Assembly: GCA_947643595.1 (NCBI GenBank)
Contig: CANRWP010000002.1
Coordinates: 51,036 to 115,035, forward strand
Source: an uncultured bacterium
GTDB lineage: Bacteria; Bacillota; Clostridia; Lachnospirales; Lachnospiraceae
Reading direction: 5' to 3'
Length of the DNA stretch: 64,000 bases
In this document: in pieces, positions 18,124-28,252 of the stretch
Position numbering within the stretch: the first letter of the stretch is position 1
How the letters are laid out: every line of letters begins with the position of its first letter
Made by a program: the position numbers and the translations under genes
Notes under the pieces: generated by a model
What the model was told of the DNA's origin: nothing
The model's database searches: none
The model's input: the letters and a program-made list of their open reading frames with translations, nothing else

Positions 18124-19119
18124 ATGTACACAGCAGCACAGACAAGATATGATTCCATGCAGTACCCGCACTGCGGAAACAGCGGTCTCAGACTTCCCGC
18201 CATCTCGCTGGGTTTCTGGCACAACTTCGGCAGCACCGGCAATTACGACAATATGCGGAATATGTGTTTTACCGCCTTTGACAACGGTATCGCCCATTTT
18301 GACTTGGCGAACAATTACGGGCCGGAGGACGGCAGCGCCGAGACAAACACCGGGCGCATTTTAAAAGAGAATTTTTCCGCTTACCGGGATGAGCTTGTGA
18401 TCAGTACAAAAGCCGGTTATTATATGTGGCCGGGCCCCTACGGGGAGTGGGGAAGCCGCAAATATCTGCTCGCGAGTCTCGACCAGAGTTTAAAACGCCT
18501 GCAGCTCGATTATGTAGATATTTTTTATCATCACCGCATGGATCCGAATACTCCTCTGGAAGAAACCATGGGCGCTCTCGCGCAGGCGGTAAAAAGCGGC
18601 AAAGCTCTCTACGCGGGACTTTCCAATTATGACGGGCCTACTCTTGAAAAAGCGGCGGCTATCCTGGATTCCCTGCATTGTCCTTTTATCATCAACCAGA
18701 ACCGCTATTCCATTTTTGACCGCACGATCGAGGAGAACGGTCTGAAAGAAACCTCCGCCAGACTGAAAAAAGGCATCATCGCTTTCAGTCCTCTGGCGCA
18801 GGGTATGCTGACTGACCGCTATCTGCACGGGATCCCGGACGATTCCCGGGTGAAAACGGACGGCAGATTCTTAAAGGCGGATTCCGTCACAGAAGAAAAG
18901 CTCGCGAAGATACGTGCTCTGAACGATCTCGCCACGGAGCGCGGACAGACGCTGGCGGAGATGGCTCTCGCATGGGTTTTGAAAGACGGTATGGTGACAA
19001 GCGTCCTGATCGGCGCCTCTAAGCCGGAACAGATCCTCGATAATATCAAGGCCATTCGGAATACGAAGTTTTCCGAGGAGGAACTGCGAAGGATCGACGA
19101 GATCTGTGGAATCTTATAA
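18124..19119 (+). CDS. Aldo/keto reductase (YghZ-like)
   Basis: ORF 17974..19119; likely start MYTAAQTRYDSMQYPHCGNSGLRLPAISLGFWHNFG; FDLANNYGPEDGSAE, STKAGYYMWPGPYG, FYHHRMDPNTPLEET. Confidence 0.9.
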   Translation: MYTAAQTRYDSMQYPHCGNSGLRLPAISLGFWHNFGSTGNYDNMRNMCFTAFDNGIAHFDLANNYGPEDGSAETNTGRILKENFSAYRDELVISTKAGYYMWPGPYGEWGSRKYLLASLDQSLKRLQLDYVDIFYHHRMDPNTPLEETMGALAQAVKSGKALYAGLSNYDGPTLEKAAAILDSLHCPFIINQNRYSIFDRTIEENGLKETSARLKKGIIAFSPLAQGMLTDRYLHGIPDDSRVKTDGRFLKADSVTEEKLAKIRALNDLATERGQTLAEMALAWVLKDGMVTSVLIGASKPEQILDNIKAIRNTKFSEEELRRIDEICGIL

Positions 19120-19151
19120 AACTTTCCGTGCGAAATATATTGAACTGTCCA

Positions 19152-19188
19152 AAAAACTGCCGCGGGCAATCTTCCCGCGGCAGTTTTT
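19152..19188. terminator. Bidirectional intrinsic terminator
   Basis: AAAAACTGCCGCGGG - caatctt - CCCGCGGCAGTTTTT perfect stem. Confidence 0.9.
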
Positions 19189-19201
19189 ATCTCACAGCGC
19201 T

Positions 19202-20164
19202 CTATCCGTTTACCACATTGCTCGGTGTCCCCGCAATGAAATTCTTAATATTTTGATAAACGCCGTCCACACAGCGCTCTCTCGCCTCCAGACTCGCCCA
19301 TGCCATATGAGGCGTAATAATCAGACGCCTGCTGTCCGTAAACTTACTCAGAGGATTCTCCGCCGTGATCGGCTCCTTCTCCAACACGTCCAAACCTGCC
19401 GCAGCGATCTCTCCCTTTGTCAAAGCGGTATATAAATCGCCGCTGTTTACCACAGGTCCCCTCGCCACGTTGATCAGAACGGCTGATTTTTTCATCTTTC
19501 TCATCGCCGCCAGATCGATCAGATTCCTCGTCCGATCACTCAGAGGACAGTGCAGAGAAAGTACGTCAGACTGTTCCAGCAGAGTGTCAAAATCCACCCG
19601 CTCATAATCCGTACAGGTGCTGTTTCCGGAAGCGGAATAGAAGATCACCCTGCAGCCGAAGCTCTCCGCGATCTTCGCCACACTTCTCCCAATGTTGCCC
19701 ATGCCTACTATACCCCACGTCTTCCCGTCCAACTCCCAGAAAGACTCATCAAAATGGGAAAATCGGCTCTGTGCCATGTAAGCGCCGGATTTTACATATT
19801 CATCATAATAATGTAATTTTTCTATCAGAAAAAGAGCCATCGCGATACTGTGCTGTGCCACCATCGCTGTGGAATAATTACGCACGTTACAGACAAGAAT
19901 ACCTCTGCTTTTACAGTATTCAATATCTACATTGTCATAACCTGTGGCAAATTCACATACCAGTTTTACATTCTGTGCATCTTTCAGAGATTCCTCCCGT
20001 ATCGGCGCTTTATTGGATACTACGATATCCGCATCCTTCACTCTCTCAGCGACTTCTTCCACTGTAACGGTATTCGGATAGATATCCACTTCTCCCAGCT
20101 CCCGGATACGCTCCACATCGATATCGAGCCCCACACTGTTTCTCTCCAAAATGACAATCTTCAA
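19202..20164 (-). CDS. D-2-hydroxyacid dehydrogenase
   Basis: Probable TTG start (LKIVILERNSVGLDI) preceded by GGAGGAG; WGIVGMGNIGRSVAKIAESFG, INVARGPVVNSGDL, TPHMAWASLEAR. Confidence 0.85.
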   Translation of the reverse strand: MKIVILERNSVGLDIDVERIRELGEVDIYPNTVTVEEVAERVKDADIVVSNKAPIREESLKDAQNVKLVCEFATGYDNVDIEYCKSRGILVCNVRNYSTAMVAQHSIAMALFLIEKLHYYDEYVKSGAYMAQSRFSHFDESFWELDGKTWGIVGMGNIGRSVAKIAESFGCRVIFYSASGNSTCTDYERVDFDTLLEQSDVLSLHCPLSDRTRNLIDLAAMRKMKKSAVLINVARGPVVNSGDLYTALTKGEIAAAGLDVLEKEPITAENPLSKFTDSRRLIITPHMAWASLEARERCVDGVYQNIKNFIAGTPSNVVNG

Positions 20165-20215
20165 TTTCTCCTCCGTTCTGCTGCAGTAAGCAGCCTGTTT
20201 GCTGTGTACTCTCTT

Positions 20216-20244
20216 ATTTTGCGGATTTTTCCTGAAGATGTCAA
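20216..20244 (-). promoter_or_regulatory. Promoter of the D-2-hydroxyacid dehydrogenase gene
   Basis: Minus strand TTGACA (20244-20239), 17-nt spacer, CAAAAT (20221-20216). Confidence 0.55.
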
Positions 20245-20261
20245 GTGGGGACTGCAAGTAA

Positions 20262-21152
20262 TTACAGATATTGTTCCTGCAAAAACATCAGAAATCGTTC
20301 TACGCTCCCCCCAACTTTGATCACTCCGTCCGGCCTTTTTCCGGGGACTTCCGAAACGTCAAAAAAATCTCCGTCTCTCGTCAACTCCGTTACCATAAAA
20401 CTGTCGCTTCCGAAAATACCTTCTTCTATACCCACAAACTCATCTCCCCAGAAAGCACATTCTTCCGCCCTGATTCCGGTCTCCTTCCGAATCTTTTGAA
20501 ATATAACATCCACATTGTCACTTTTGCTGCTGATTCCAACTTCCAGATATTTCGCATCACAGGTAGGTTTCACTTCCATGCCAAACTCTCTTCCTGTATT
20601 GACTGCTAGTTCTATCAATCCATTCAATCCGCCCACTATTTCATGCCGACAGAGGCTCTCTTTCAATATTTCCAGTTCATTCTCCTGCAAAAAGAGATTT
20701 TCTCCCCGAAATGAATTTGGCATCAGATCGATTTTACAGTAATTTGGTCTGCTGAATACGATATCCGTATCAAATCCATACTGCTTTTTTAAATCCACAT
20801 GGATCTCAAAACAAATCCGATGAATTTTTTCAAGACATTCTATGTCCGGCAGCATATCATAAAATATGCAGGCCTTTCCCTCCTGAAAAGCATAGTTGTA
20901 GGCTCCTCTGCCCAACCCCAGATACAGGTTATCCAGCTCTTGTTCCGTGAAATATTCTTCGATCTTTCCGCCTGCTATATTTTCTATCGTAGTACCGCTG
21001 ACAATCACAAGTTTTACCCCCTGCCTTAACAGAGGCTTCATCTTCTCCACCGCTTCTCCCACAGGCGCTTTTCTGGACCGTACTGCCGTTCCATCCCAGT
21101 CGAAAAATATTGCCCTATATTTTTTATATTTTCCCAATAAATTCTCCTCCAT
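20262..21152 (-). CDS. HAD-superfamily hydrolase
   Basis: AIFFDWDGTAV motif I, VIVSGTT motif II, CAFWGDEFVGIEEGIFGSDSFMV motif IV-like. Confidence 0.8.
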   Translation of the reverse strand: MEENLLGKYKKYRAIFFDWDGTAVRSRKAPVGEAVEKMKPLLRQGVKLVIVSGTTIENIAGGKIEEYFTEQELDNLYLGLGRGAYNYAFQEGKACIFYDMLPDIECLEKIHRICFEIHVDLKKQYGFDTDIVFSRPNYCKIDLMPNSFRGENLFLQENELEILKESLCRHEIVGGLNGLIELAVNTGREFGMEVKPTCDAKYLEVGISSKSDNVDVIFQKIRKETGIRAEECAFWGDEFVGIEEGIFGSDSFMVTELTRDGDFFDVSEVPGKRPDGVIKVGGSVERFLMFLQEQYL

Positions 21153-23481
21153 TTTTTAATTCAATCTTTTTGTCCTCCAGGAAAAAGCAGACATGTTCTC
21201 CTTCCAACAGAGAAAATTTTGCTGTTTCCTTCGTGAAAGTCACCTCCAGCAGACATCCCTGATATTTGACGCAGAAGGAACAACCTGTCCATCTCTCCGG
21301 CAGGCGCGGCTTGAAGCGAAGTTTCCCCTTCTGGCAGCGCATACCGCCGAATCCGTTTACCACCGCCTGCCATGTCCCTGCCATATTCGCCGCATGGATT
21401 CCCGCATAAAAATTGTTGTGATAATCATCCAGATCCATTCTGGCGGACTGCATAAAATAATCGTATGCCTCCTCCAGATAACCTATATCACAGGCTACGA
21501 TTCCGAAAATACAGGTGGAGAGCGACGAATGATGCAGAGTCACTTCCTGATAAAAATCATAGTTTCTTTTGATCTCCTCCTCCGTAAAAAGGTCGCTGTG
21601 CAGATACATCCCTAAAACAGCGTCCGCCTGCTTGGACATCCGATGCCGCATAATAAACAGCGGATGATAATTCTCATAAAGCCACGCTCTCTTTTCTACC
21701 GGTATCTTCTCTTCGTCCCACTGTTTCCGCATCATAAAACTGTCATCCATGGGATATATCTTCCTTTTTTTATCATAGGGAAAATACATTTTTTCTATAA
21801 TTTCATCCCAGACGGAGAGTTCCTCCTCGTTAAAAACCAGCTTTTCTTTCAATTTTTTATATTCATCCGGCTCTTTTTCCATCAGCCATCGCACAGCTCC
21901 CGCCGCATCTCTCAGATGTTCCCTTGCCATCAGATTCGTATAAAAGTTGTTATCTGTCAGTACGTTATATTCATCCGGTCCTGTTACACAGCAAATACAA
22001 TATCTGCCGTTTCGGCATTCCGCGAAGCTCCCCACATCCGCCCATATTCTGGCAGTCTCTATCAATAGCTCCGCCCCTTTATTCTTAAAATATTCTCTGT
22101 CTCCTGTCACCTGCAGATACAGAGAAAGGGCATAGGCAATATCTGCATTGATATGATACTGTGCCGTTCCTAACGGATAATAGGTAGATGCCTCCTCCCC
22201 ATTGATCGTACGCCACGGAAACAGCGCTCCTTTCTCGTGCCCTAATACTCTTGCCCTCTCTCTCGCCTTATCCAGTGTATAATATCTGTAATCCAACAGT
22301 TTCTTAGCCACCTCCGGTTCGGTATAGAGAAACACCGGCAGAACGTACATCTCCGTATCCCAAAAATAATGTCCCTCATACCCTTCCCCTGACAATCCCT
22401 TTGCTCCCATTCCAACTTTTCCGCTCCGCCCCGCAGATTGCAGAATATGAAACAAGTTAAAACGCAATCCCTGTACCAGCGCGCTGCTTCCCTCTCCCTC
22501 GATTTTGATATCCGCTGTTTTCCAAAAGCGGCGCATATAGATACTCTGATTTTTTTTCAGGTCTGTATATCCCAGTTTTTCTGCCCTGTCAAGTTCTCCC
22601 TCCACAAAACTTTCCAGGTCTGCTTTTTCCATATCCTTTGATGTGGCATAGCAAATCACTTTTTCCAGTGTGACCGACTCAAACTTCCCTGCTACTGTCT
22701 CCAGTATACAGGATGCCTCAAGCGCAGCTTTCTCTCCCTGCACGGTTAGTTCTGTGGCAGATTCCCCGTTCCTCATCAGTCTATGGCTGCTCCCGCATCC
22801 CACGGTCAATTTGCTTGTCTGCGTAGTCCCCTCGTAATAGAGTAAAAGTCCATTCTGCCACAGCTTATCCCTCTCCAGTTTTCGCCCGAAAGGACCATAA
22901 TCCACAATAGGATTTGTCTTCCTCGTATGATTTTCCACATCTCCCTGAAGCTTTGATACAAAGCGGATCTTTCCGGAAAAATTCAGCGGAGTTACCTCAA
23001 ATTTCATTGCCATGATATGCTCCATCGCAAATGAAACAAGACGTTCCGTCTGTATTCTTACAGTTTTTCCGCCGGGGGATGTCCACACAAGCCTTCTCTC
23101 CAAAAAGCCTTCTCTCAAATGCAGTATCCTGGCATAATCTGATATTTTCCCCTGCTCCATATCAAATTCTTCGCCGTCAATATACAACTTTGTCTCTTTC
23201 AAATTCGGCAGATTCAACAGGGATTGACTGTACAGCGGGGAACCGAAATTTGCCTCCCCGTAACGGATCTTTTCACTCTCATAAAAGCCGTTTACAAAAT
23301 TTCCTTCCAGTCCGGTATCGATGTCAAAAGGATATGCCTCCTCAAAAGTCCCTCTTGTTCCAATATATCCGTTGGACAGTGAAAATGTCGTTTCGTTCCG
23401 ATAATTTGTCCTCCTGTCAAATACCGTCTCCGTAATTGTCCACGGCTCTATCGGATAAATCGGTTCTTTTCCTTTCATCAT
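21124..23481 (-). CDS. Glycoside hydrolase family 65 protein (maltose/kojibiose-type disaccharide phosphorylase)
   Basis: Start MMKGKEPIYPIEPWTITETVFDRRTNYRNETTFSLSNGYIGTRGTFEE; KGLSGEGYEGHYFWDTEMYVLP; CVTGPDEYNVLTDNNFYTNLMA (catalytic Glu); HHSSLSTCIFGIVACDIG. Confidence 0.9.
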   Translation of the reverse strand: MMKGKEPIYPIEPWTITETVFDRRTNYRNETTFSLSNGYIGTRGTFEEAYPFDIDTGLEGNFVNGFYESEKIRYGEANFGSPLYSQSLLNLPNLKETKLYIDGEEFDMEQGKISDYARILHLREGFLERRLVWTSPGGKTVRIQTERLVSFAMEHIMAMKFEVTPLNFSGKIRFVSKLQGDVENHTRKTNPIVDYGPFGRKLERDKLWQNGLLLYYEGTTQTSKLTVGCGSSHRLMRNGESATELTVQGEKAALEASCILETVAGKFESVTLEKVICYATSKDMEKADLESFVEGELDRAEKLGYTDLKKNQSIYMRRFWKTADIKIEGEGSSALVQGLRFNLFHILQSAGRSGKVGMGAKGLSGEGYEGHYFWDTEMYVLPVFLYTEPEVAKKLLDYRYYTLDKARERARVLGHEKGALFPWRTINGEEASTYYPLGTAQYHINADIAYALSLYLQVTGDREYFKNKGAELLIETARIWADVGSFAECRNGRYCICCVTGPDEYNVLTDNNFYTNLMAREHLRDAAGAVRWLMEKEPDEYKKLKEKLVFNEEELSVWDEIIEKMYFPYDKKRKIYPMDDSFMMRKQWDEEKIPVEKRAWLYENYHPLFIMRHRMSKQADAVLGMYLHSDLFTEEEIKRNYDFYQEVTLHHSSLSTCIFGIVACDIGYLEEAYDYFMQSARMDLDDYHNNFYAGIHAANMAGTWQAVVNGFGGMRCQKGKLRFKPRLPERWTGCSFCVKYQGCLLEVTFTKETAKFSLLEGEHVCFFLEDKKIELKNGGEFIGKI

Positions 23482-23483
23482 AA

Positions 23484-24122
23484 TTATTCCTCCTCTACAA
23501 GCCCATACTTTATGAAAGCCCGCCTGTAAACATACACTTTCACATAATCCAGAAGCGGTATTCCAAACAATAAAAATAAAGGTATTCCATATGCTAAAAT
23601 ATATCTGTTTCCCCTTACAATAAACAAAATGGGGATGCATGTAATCAATAAATTCAAGATAAGCCACGGCGAACTGCCCACTGTGATCAACACCGCGCTT
23701 TGAATCGCCCTTCTCACTGTAATTTCTGTCCAGGATATCAAAATCAAACCGAAAGACAGCATACCTGTCCACACAAAGAACAGCAGCACAAAGACAGCCT
23801 GAAAGATCACCCTGCCTCTGCGGTCCATATACGCAGATCCCCACAATCCCAAAATCAGAAACACAGCCAAAGACAGACAAACAAGCCAATAGACGGTTGC
23901 TCTGCGAAAATGTTTTTGAAACGCCTGCACATACCTGCGGAAACAACTGCCATCCTTTCCTCTTTTCATATCAAATAATACTTCATACAGTGCACTCACT
24001 GACGCCCCCGCCGTGACAATCGGCAGGGATGTCAGGAGGTAGAAAACATTCAGACACATGAAATCCCCAAGTTTTCCCATCAGCCTGAAAAATAAATTTT
24101 CTCCGTTAAATAATCTTCGCAT
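23484..24122 (-). CDS. DUF624 (YesL-like) membrane protein
   Basis: MRRLFNGENLFFRLMGKLGDFMCLNVFYLLTSLPIVTAGASVSALYEVLFDMKRGKDG is characteristic of the YesL family; multi-TM. Confidence 0.85.
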   Translation of the reverse strand: MRRLFNGENLFFRLMGKLGDFMCLNVFYLLTSLPIVTAGASVSALYEVLFDMKRGKDGSCFRRYVQAFQKHFRRATVYWLVCLSLAVFLILGLWGSAYMDRRGRVIFQAVFVLLFFVWTGMLSFGLILISWTEITVRRAIQSAVLITVGSSPWLILNLLITCIPILFIVRGNRYILAYGIPLFLLFGIPLLDYVKVYVYRRAFIKYGLVEEE

Positions 24123-24126
24123 TCTC

Positions 24127-24981
24127 TTACCATCTCATTTTCCAGAAAATTTCTTCATCTTTGATAAATGCTCTCAAAAACTCACAGGCACTCGGTTCCA
24201 AAGCTGTCTTATATTCCTCCAGCGCCCGATATTTCAGATTTTCTTTTCCCATTTTCTGCATCATTTCTTCCGGCAGCATAAAGTAATATCTCTCTTCCCA
24301 CTTGATATCTCCAATATTCTTCGGACAGGTAAATCTCTCTCCCTTTCTTTCCGGCCAGAGATCATCCCCTGCCTTCGAATGTACCAGTCCGCAAAAAACC
24401 ATCGGATAATCATTTTCTTTCTTGCCGGACTCCTTTAATATCTCCCGCAAAAATAAGCACAGTCCGGCATGATCTCCATGAATGTCTTCACTGCAGGTTG
24501 TAATCACACAGGAGGGCTGATACTGCAGAAGCAATTCTCTCAAGTCCTGCTTTACCATACTTCTTGTATAAAGAGCATGTTCTCCATATTTTTCCATATG
24601 GTATTCGTCTTTCTCCGGCAGGGCATACGTCCTCTTTCCACAATCAGACCGCTTTACTTTGTTCTGATCTTTTTCCTGATACAACGCCCAGAGAAAACTC
24701 TCTTCTTTTGGCATGCCCGTATCCGCATATCCCAAAAAAATCAGATCTTTCTCAGAAATGCCAAGTATTTTCATTCCCCTTACAGTCTCTCTGAGCCTTG
24801 TCTGTCCCTTTGTATGGTCACTGCAGCCGCAATCCCCGTTTGTCACAATGACGACCTTTACATCCCGCCCAAGTTTCTTTGCCTGATATAAAATACCTGC
24901 GCTGAGAAGCACTTCATCGTCCTGATGGGGCACAACGACCATAATTCCCCCCGCTATTTCTTCCAGTCTCAAACACTTCAT
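24127..24981 (-). CDS. PIG-L/LmbE family deacetylase
   Basis: VVVPHQDDEVLLSAGILYQAKKLG (PHQDDE) and ...EDIHGDHAGLCLFLRE. Confidence 0.85.
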   Translation of the reverse strand: MKCLRLEEIAGGIMVVVPHQDDEVLLSAGILYQAKKLGRDVKVVIVTNGDCGCSDHTKGQTRLRETVRGMKILGISEKDLIFLGYADTGMPKEESFLWALYQEKDQNKVKRSDCGKRTYALPEKDEYHMEKYGEHALYTRSMVKQDLRELLLQYQPSCVITTCSEDIHGDHAGLCLFLREILKESGKKENDYPMVFCGLVHSKAGDDLWPERKGERFTCPKNIGDIKWEERYYFMLPEEMMQKMGKENLKYRALEEYKTALEPSACEFLRAFIKDEEIFWKMRW

Positions 24982-24985
24982 TCTT

Positions 24986-25816
24986 TTACCCCTTTACGCC
25001 GCCTGCCGCTACGCCTGCGATAATATATTTCTGCATAAATACATAGAAGATCATCAAAGGAGCCACACCCAGCATCAGCATCGGAAACAGTGCCGTCCAG
25101 TCTGTAGAAAACTGTCCGATATTCCTTGTCACTTCCTGCAGGATCACATCGTTTTCCCTGCTCTGCAAAAACAAAAGCGGTGTCATAAATTCATTCCAGA
25201 CATTCAATGTGATCAGGATGACCACCGTAGAGATGACCGATTTTAAAAGCGGAAATACTATCGTAAAAAATCTTTTCAATACGGAACAGCCATCGATGGA
25301 CGCTGCTTCCTCCAGTTCCTTTGGCACTGTAGATTCCACAAATTCTTTAAACAGAAAGATAGCCTGAGGTGTGTTGATTGCCACGTCTACCAAAATTACT
25401 GCAAGCAGTGTATTCATCAGATGCAGATTTTTCACAATACGATACAAACTGACAATATTCATCTGGAAAGGTACGGTAAGTCCTGCCAGAAATAATAAAA
25501 AGATAACTGTACTGTATTTTGTCTTCGTCCTTGCGAGAGCATAACCCGCCATGGAACCCAGAATAACCACCAGAAAAACCGCAGACGCGGTAATGATGAA
25601 TGTGTTGGCAAAAGCTCTGGGGAACTGCATGTTCTTCCACGCATTTATGTAATTCTCCACCCCAGGAGAAGAAGGCAGAGCAAGCGGGTGGTTTGTAGCT
25701 TCCTGCGGCGTTTTCAGTGTTGTGACGATCAGATAATAAATCGGCACAAACCATATCACCGCGATGATTATCATAACAATTTCTGTTATCAGTAAACTTC
25801 TATTTCTCTTTTTCAT
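24986..25816 (-). CDS. Carbohydrate ABC transporter permease (MalG/CUT1 type)
   Basis: ELEEAASIDGCSVLKRFFTIVFPLLKSVI EAA motif; multi-TM. Confidence 0.92.
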   Translation of the reverse strand: MKKRNRSLLITEIVMIIIAVIWFVPIYYLIVTTLKTPQEATNHPLALPSSPGVENYINAWKNMQFPRAFANTFIITASAVFLVVILGSMAGYALARTKTKYSTVIFLLFLAGLTVPFQMNIVSLYRIVKNLHLMNTLLAVILVDVAINTPQAIFLFKEFVESTVPKELEEAASIDGCSVLKRFFTIVFPLLKSVISTVVILITLNVWNEFMTPLLFLQSRENDVILQEVTRNIGQFSTDWTALFPMLMLGVAPLMIFYVFMQKYIIAGVAAGGVKG

Positions 25817-26712
25817 TGTATCGCATCACTCCATTTCCCCATGAGCCATGTCACAGTTGCACTGATTGCCAGAACGATCACAAAGAAAATCACGCCGAAC
25901 GCGGCACCTTGACTGTAAAATCCGTCAGAAATACCCTTTTTCATCATGACCATCATCACCGTCTGTGTCGCATTGCCGGGCCCTCCGGACGTCATGGAAT
26001 AAATAATATCGAAAACTTTCATACCGCCGATCAGTCCTGTCACAACAATAATCTTTACGGACGGACACATAAGAGGCAATGTCACCCGCCAGAACTTTTG
26101 CATTCCCGAAGCGCCGTCAATATCCGCAGCCTCATACAGATCCTCGGATATACTCTGAAGATTGGCGAGAAAAATAACCATTCCCCATCCCGTCCACTGC
26201 CATATCTGAGTGAAAATAACGGAATAAAGCGCCCTCTCGGAAGTAAAGAAATTGACAGTTCCAATCCCCATCTGATGCAGCAGGTTATTGATCAACCCAA
26301 AGTCTGAAGAGGACATAATAAAATTCCATAAATAGCCGATGATCAGGGAACTGAAAACCGCTGGGAAGAAAAATACCGCGCGCAGTAAATTTTTTGTTTT
26401 CAGTTTCCTGTTCAGAACCACCGCCAGCGGCAGTCCCAATATCGCCTGAAAACCGGTCAGCAGGATCGCATAGATCACTGAATTTTTGATAGCCGTCATC
26501 ATCAGGGGCGTATCAAATACCTTTATATAGTTTTTTAACCCGACAAAATGAAGATTGATCGGATTCATATCCGTATAATCCGTAAAGCTGAAATAAATGG
26601 TATATAAAAACGGCGTTATACTGAAAATCAGATAAATCGCCAATGCCGGAATAATAAACAGAAAGAAATATTTTCCCAGTTCGCCGGCCCGTAATTTTTT
26701 CCTTTTTGTCAT
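25813..26712 (-). CDS. Carbohydrate ABC transporter permease (MalF/CUT1 type)
   Basis: LYEAADIDGASGMQKFWRVTLPLMCPSV EAA motif; overlaps the next permease by 4 nt. Confidence 0.92.
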   Translation of the reverse strand: MTKRKKLRAGELGKYFFLFIIPALAIYLIFSITPFLYTIYFSFTDYTDMNPINLHFVGLKNYIKVFDTPLMMTAIKNSVIYAILLTGFQAILGLPLAVVLNRKLKTKNLLRAVFFFPAVFSSLIIGYLWNFIMSSSDFGLINNLLHQMGIGTVNFFTSERALYSVIFTQIWQWTGWGMVIFLANLQSISEDLYEAADIDGASGMQKFWRVTLPLMCPSVKIIVVTGLIGGMKVFDIIYSMTSGGPGNATQTVMMVMMKKGISDGFYSQGAAFGVIFFVIVLAISATVTWLMGKWSDAIQ

Positions 26713-26734
26713 TACACTTCTCCCAATTTTTAAA

Positions 26735-26764
26735 AGCGCCCCTTATCACCGGATAAAGGGCGCT
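26735..26764 (-). terminator. Stem-loop between SBP and permease genes
   Basis: AGCGCCCTTTATC-cggt-GATAAGGGGCGCT on minus strand (one G-U) followed by TTTTAAAAA. Confidence 0.65.
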
Positions 26765-26771
26765 CCCAGAA

Positions 26772-28082
26772 TTATTTTTCAAGCAATTCCTGTACGGCAT
26801 TATCAACATTTGTCAATGTCTGGCTCAGATCCTGCTCTCCCAATAAATAGGACTGCATTTCTGTTCCATACGTCTCATGTGCGCCTGCCGCATCACCCCA
26901 TTCATTCCACGGACAATATACATTGCCTGCAGCAAGAGCGCTCGATGCACTGTTGTAAGCCTCGGGAAGTTCAAACTCAACACCTTCCAGATAAGAAGAA
27001 CCGCCCTGATTGTTTTCCCAGAAAGCTCTCTGTCCTTCCTCCGTAGAAATTGCTGCAAGAACTTTCATTGCCGCCTCCTGGTTTTCAGACGCCGAATTTA
27101 CCGCAATACCACAGCCAGGTCCTCCTATCAGCCATCCTGCACTTGCTTTTGTGCCGTAAAACGGCATCATATCCACCACAAGATCCGGATTTTTGCTCTG
27201 AATCGTATCCAGATCCCAGGGACCTGAGCAGAACATCGCCGCTTTGCCTGTCGCAAATTCCTCCAGCGCCTGATCATGATCGATACCTGTCATATCTGTC
27301 GTATATACGCCTGAACTAATCATCTCAGACCATTTTTCAAGATATGTATTCCATGTTCCTTCCAGTTTAACCTCTCCATTCCGGTAATCTTCCCCGAAAG
27401 AGGAACCCACATCCGTAGACAGGTATTCCGCTGTCACAAAAGCCATGGAATTTTTTAACATCGGCTCCCACGATTTCAATCCTGCTGCCAAAGGTTTGAT
27501 TCCGAGATCCTGGAACTGCTTACAGACTGCAAGATACTCGTCAAAAGTCGTCGGAAGAGCAATATTGTTTTCCTCAAACATGGTTTTGTTGAAATAGATG
27601 CCTTCAAACCAACTGATACCGGGCAGAGCATAAATATTCCCGTCATAGCTGTATACATTCGTTCCCGCACTGGAATATTTTGCTCCGAGATCATTTACTT
27701 CGGCCAGATATCCCAGCTTTGCGTGCTTGAGTGCCGATGCCGGAGATTCACATATAATATCCGGTCCTTCCCCGGCGGAGAGCTGCGTATCTACGATCGT
27801 GTCATAATTTGAATTATCAATAAATTGAAATTCAATCTCAACATCTGGTACTTCTTCCCCCAGATAGTCAAGCAGCGCCTGTATTGTATCTTCGCTGTTC
27901 CAGTAAGTCATTCTGACTTTTGTCTTCCCTTCACTGTCGGCTTCCGTCACTGCCTCTTCACCGGTTTCCTCCGTCACATTCTCAGACGCGTTATCCGCCG
28001 GTTCTGAACTGTTCCCACAGCCAGATAAAAGCGTCGCCGCCATAGCAGTGCAAAGTAACACACTTAATAGTTTCCTTTTCAT
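26772..28082 (-). CDS. CUT1-type extracellular solute-binding lipoprotein
   Basis: MKRKLLSVLLCTAMAATLLSGCGNSSEPADN lipobox; VRMTYWNSEDTIQALLDYLGEEVPDVEIEFQF. Confidence 0.92.
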   Translation of the reverse strand: MKRKLLSVLLCTAMAATLLSGCGNSSEPADNASENVTEETGEEAVTEADSEGKTKVRMTYWNSEDTIQALLDYLGEEVPDVEIEFQFIDNSNYDTIVDTQLSAGEGPDIICESPASALKHAKLGYLAEVNDLGAKYSSAGTNVYSYDGNIYALPGISWFEGIYFNKTMFEENNIALPTTFDEYLAVCKQFQDLGIKPLAAGLKSWEPMLKNSMAFVTAEYLSTDVGSSFGEDYRNGEVKLEGTWNTYLEKWSEMISSGVYTTDMTGIDHDQALEEFATGKAAMFCSGPWDLDTIQSKNPDLVVDMMPFYGTKASAGWLIGGPGCGIAVNSASENQEAAMKVLAAISTEEGQRAFWENNQGGSSYLEGVEFELPEAYNSASSALAAGNVYCPWNEWGDAAGAHETYGTEMQSYLLGEQDLSQTLTNVDNAVQELLEK

Positions 28083-28224
28083 GAATCTTCCTCCTTCTAT
28101 GTTTTATCAGCATAAGGATGTTCTGCAATGCATACTATCCGTTGTTTTTATTATAATTGCAGAATTTTTATAAAAAAATGGAACTTTTTTTCGATTTTTA
28201 ACAAATTTTTAGTCATCTGCAATA

Positions 28225-28252
28225 AAAACCGGACTAAAATCAGTCCGGCTTT
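28225..28252 (-). terminator. Intrinsic terminator at the end of the histidine kinase gene
   Basis: aaaaccggact-aaaatc-agtccggcttt. Confidence 0.6.

Noticed and set aside
23482-23946. N-terminal extension of the GH65 ORF to 940 aa
   Set aside because: The extension is an open frame overlapping the DUF624 gene in another frame; the conserved GH65 N-terminus begins at MMKGKEPIYPIEPW (23481).
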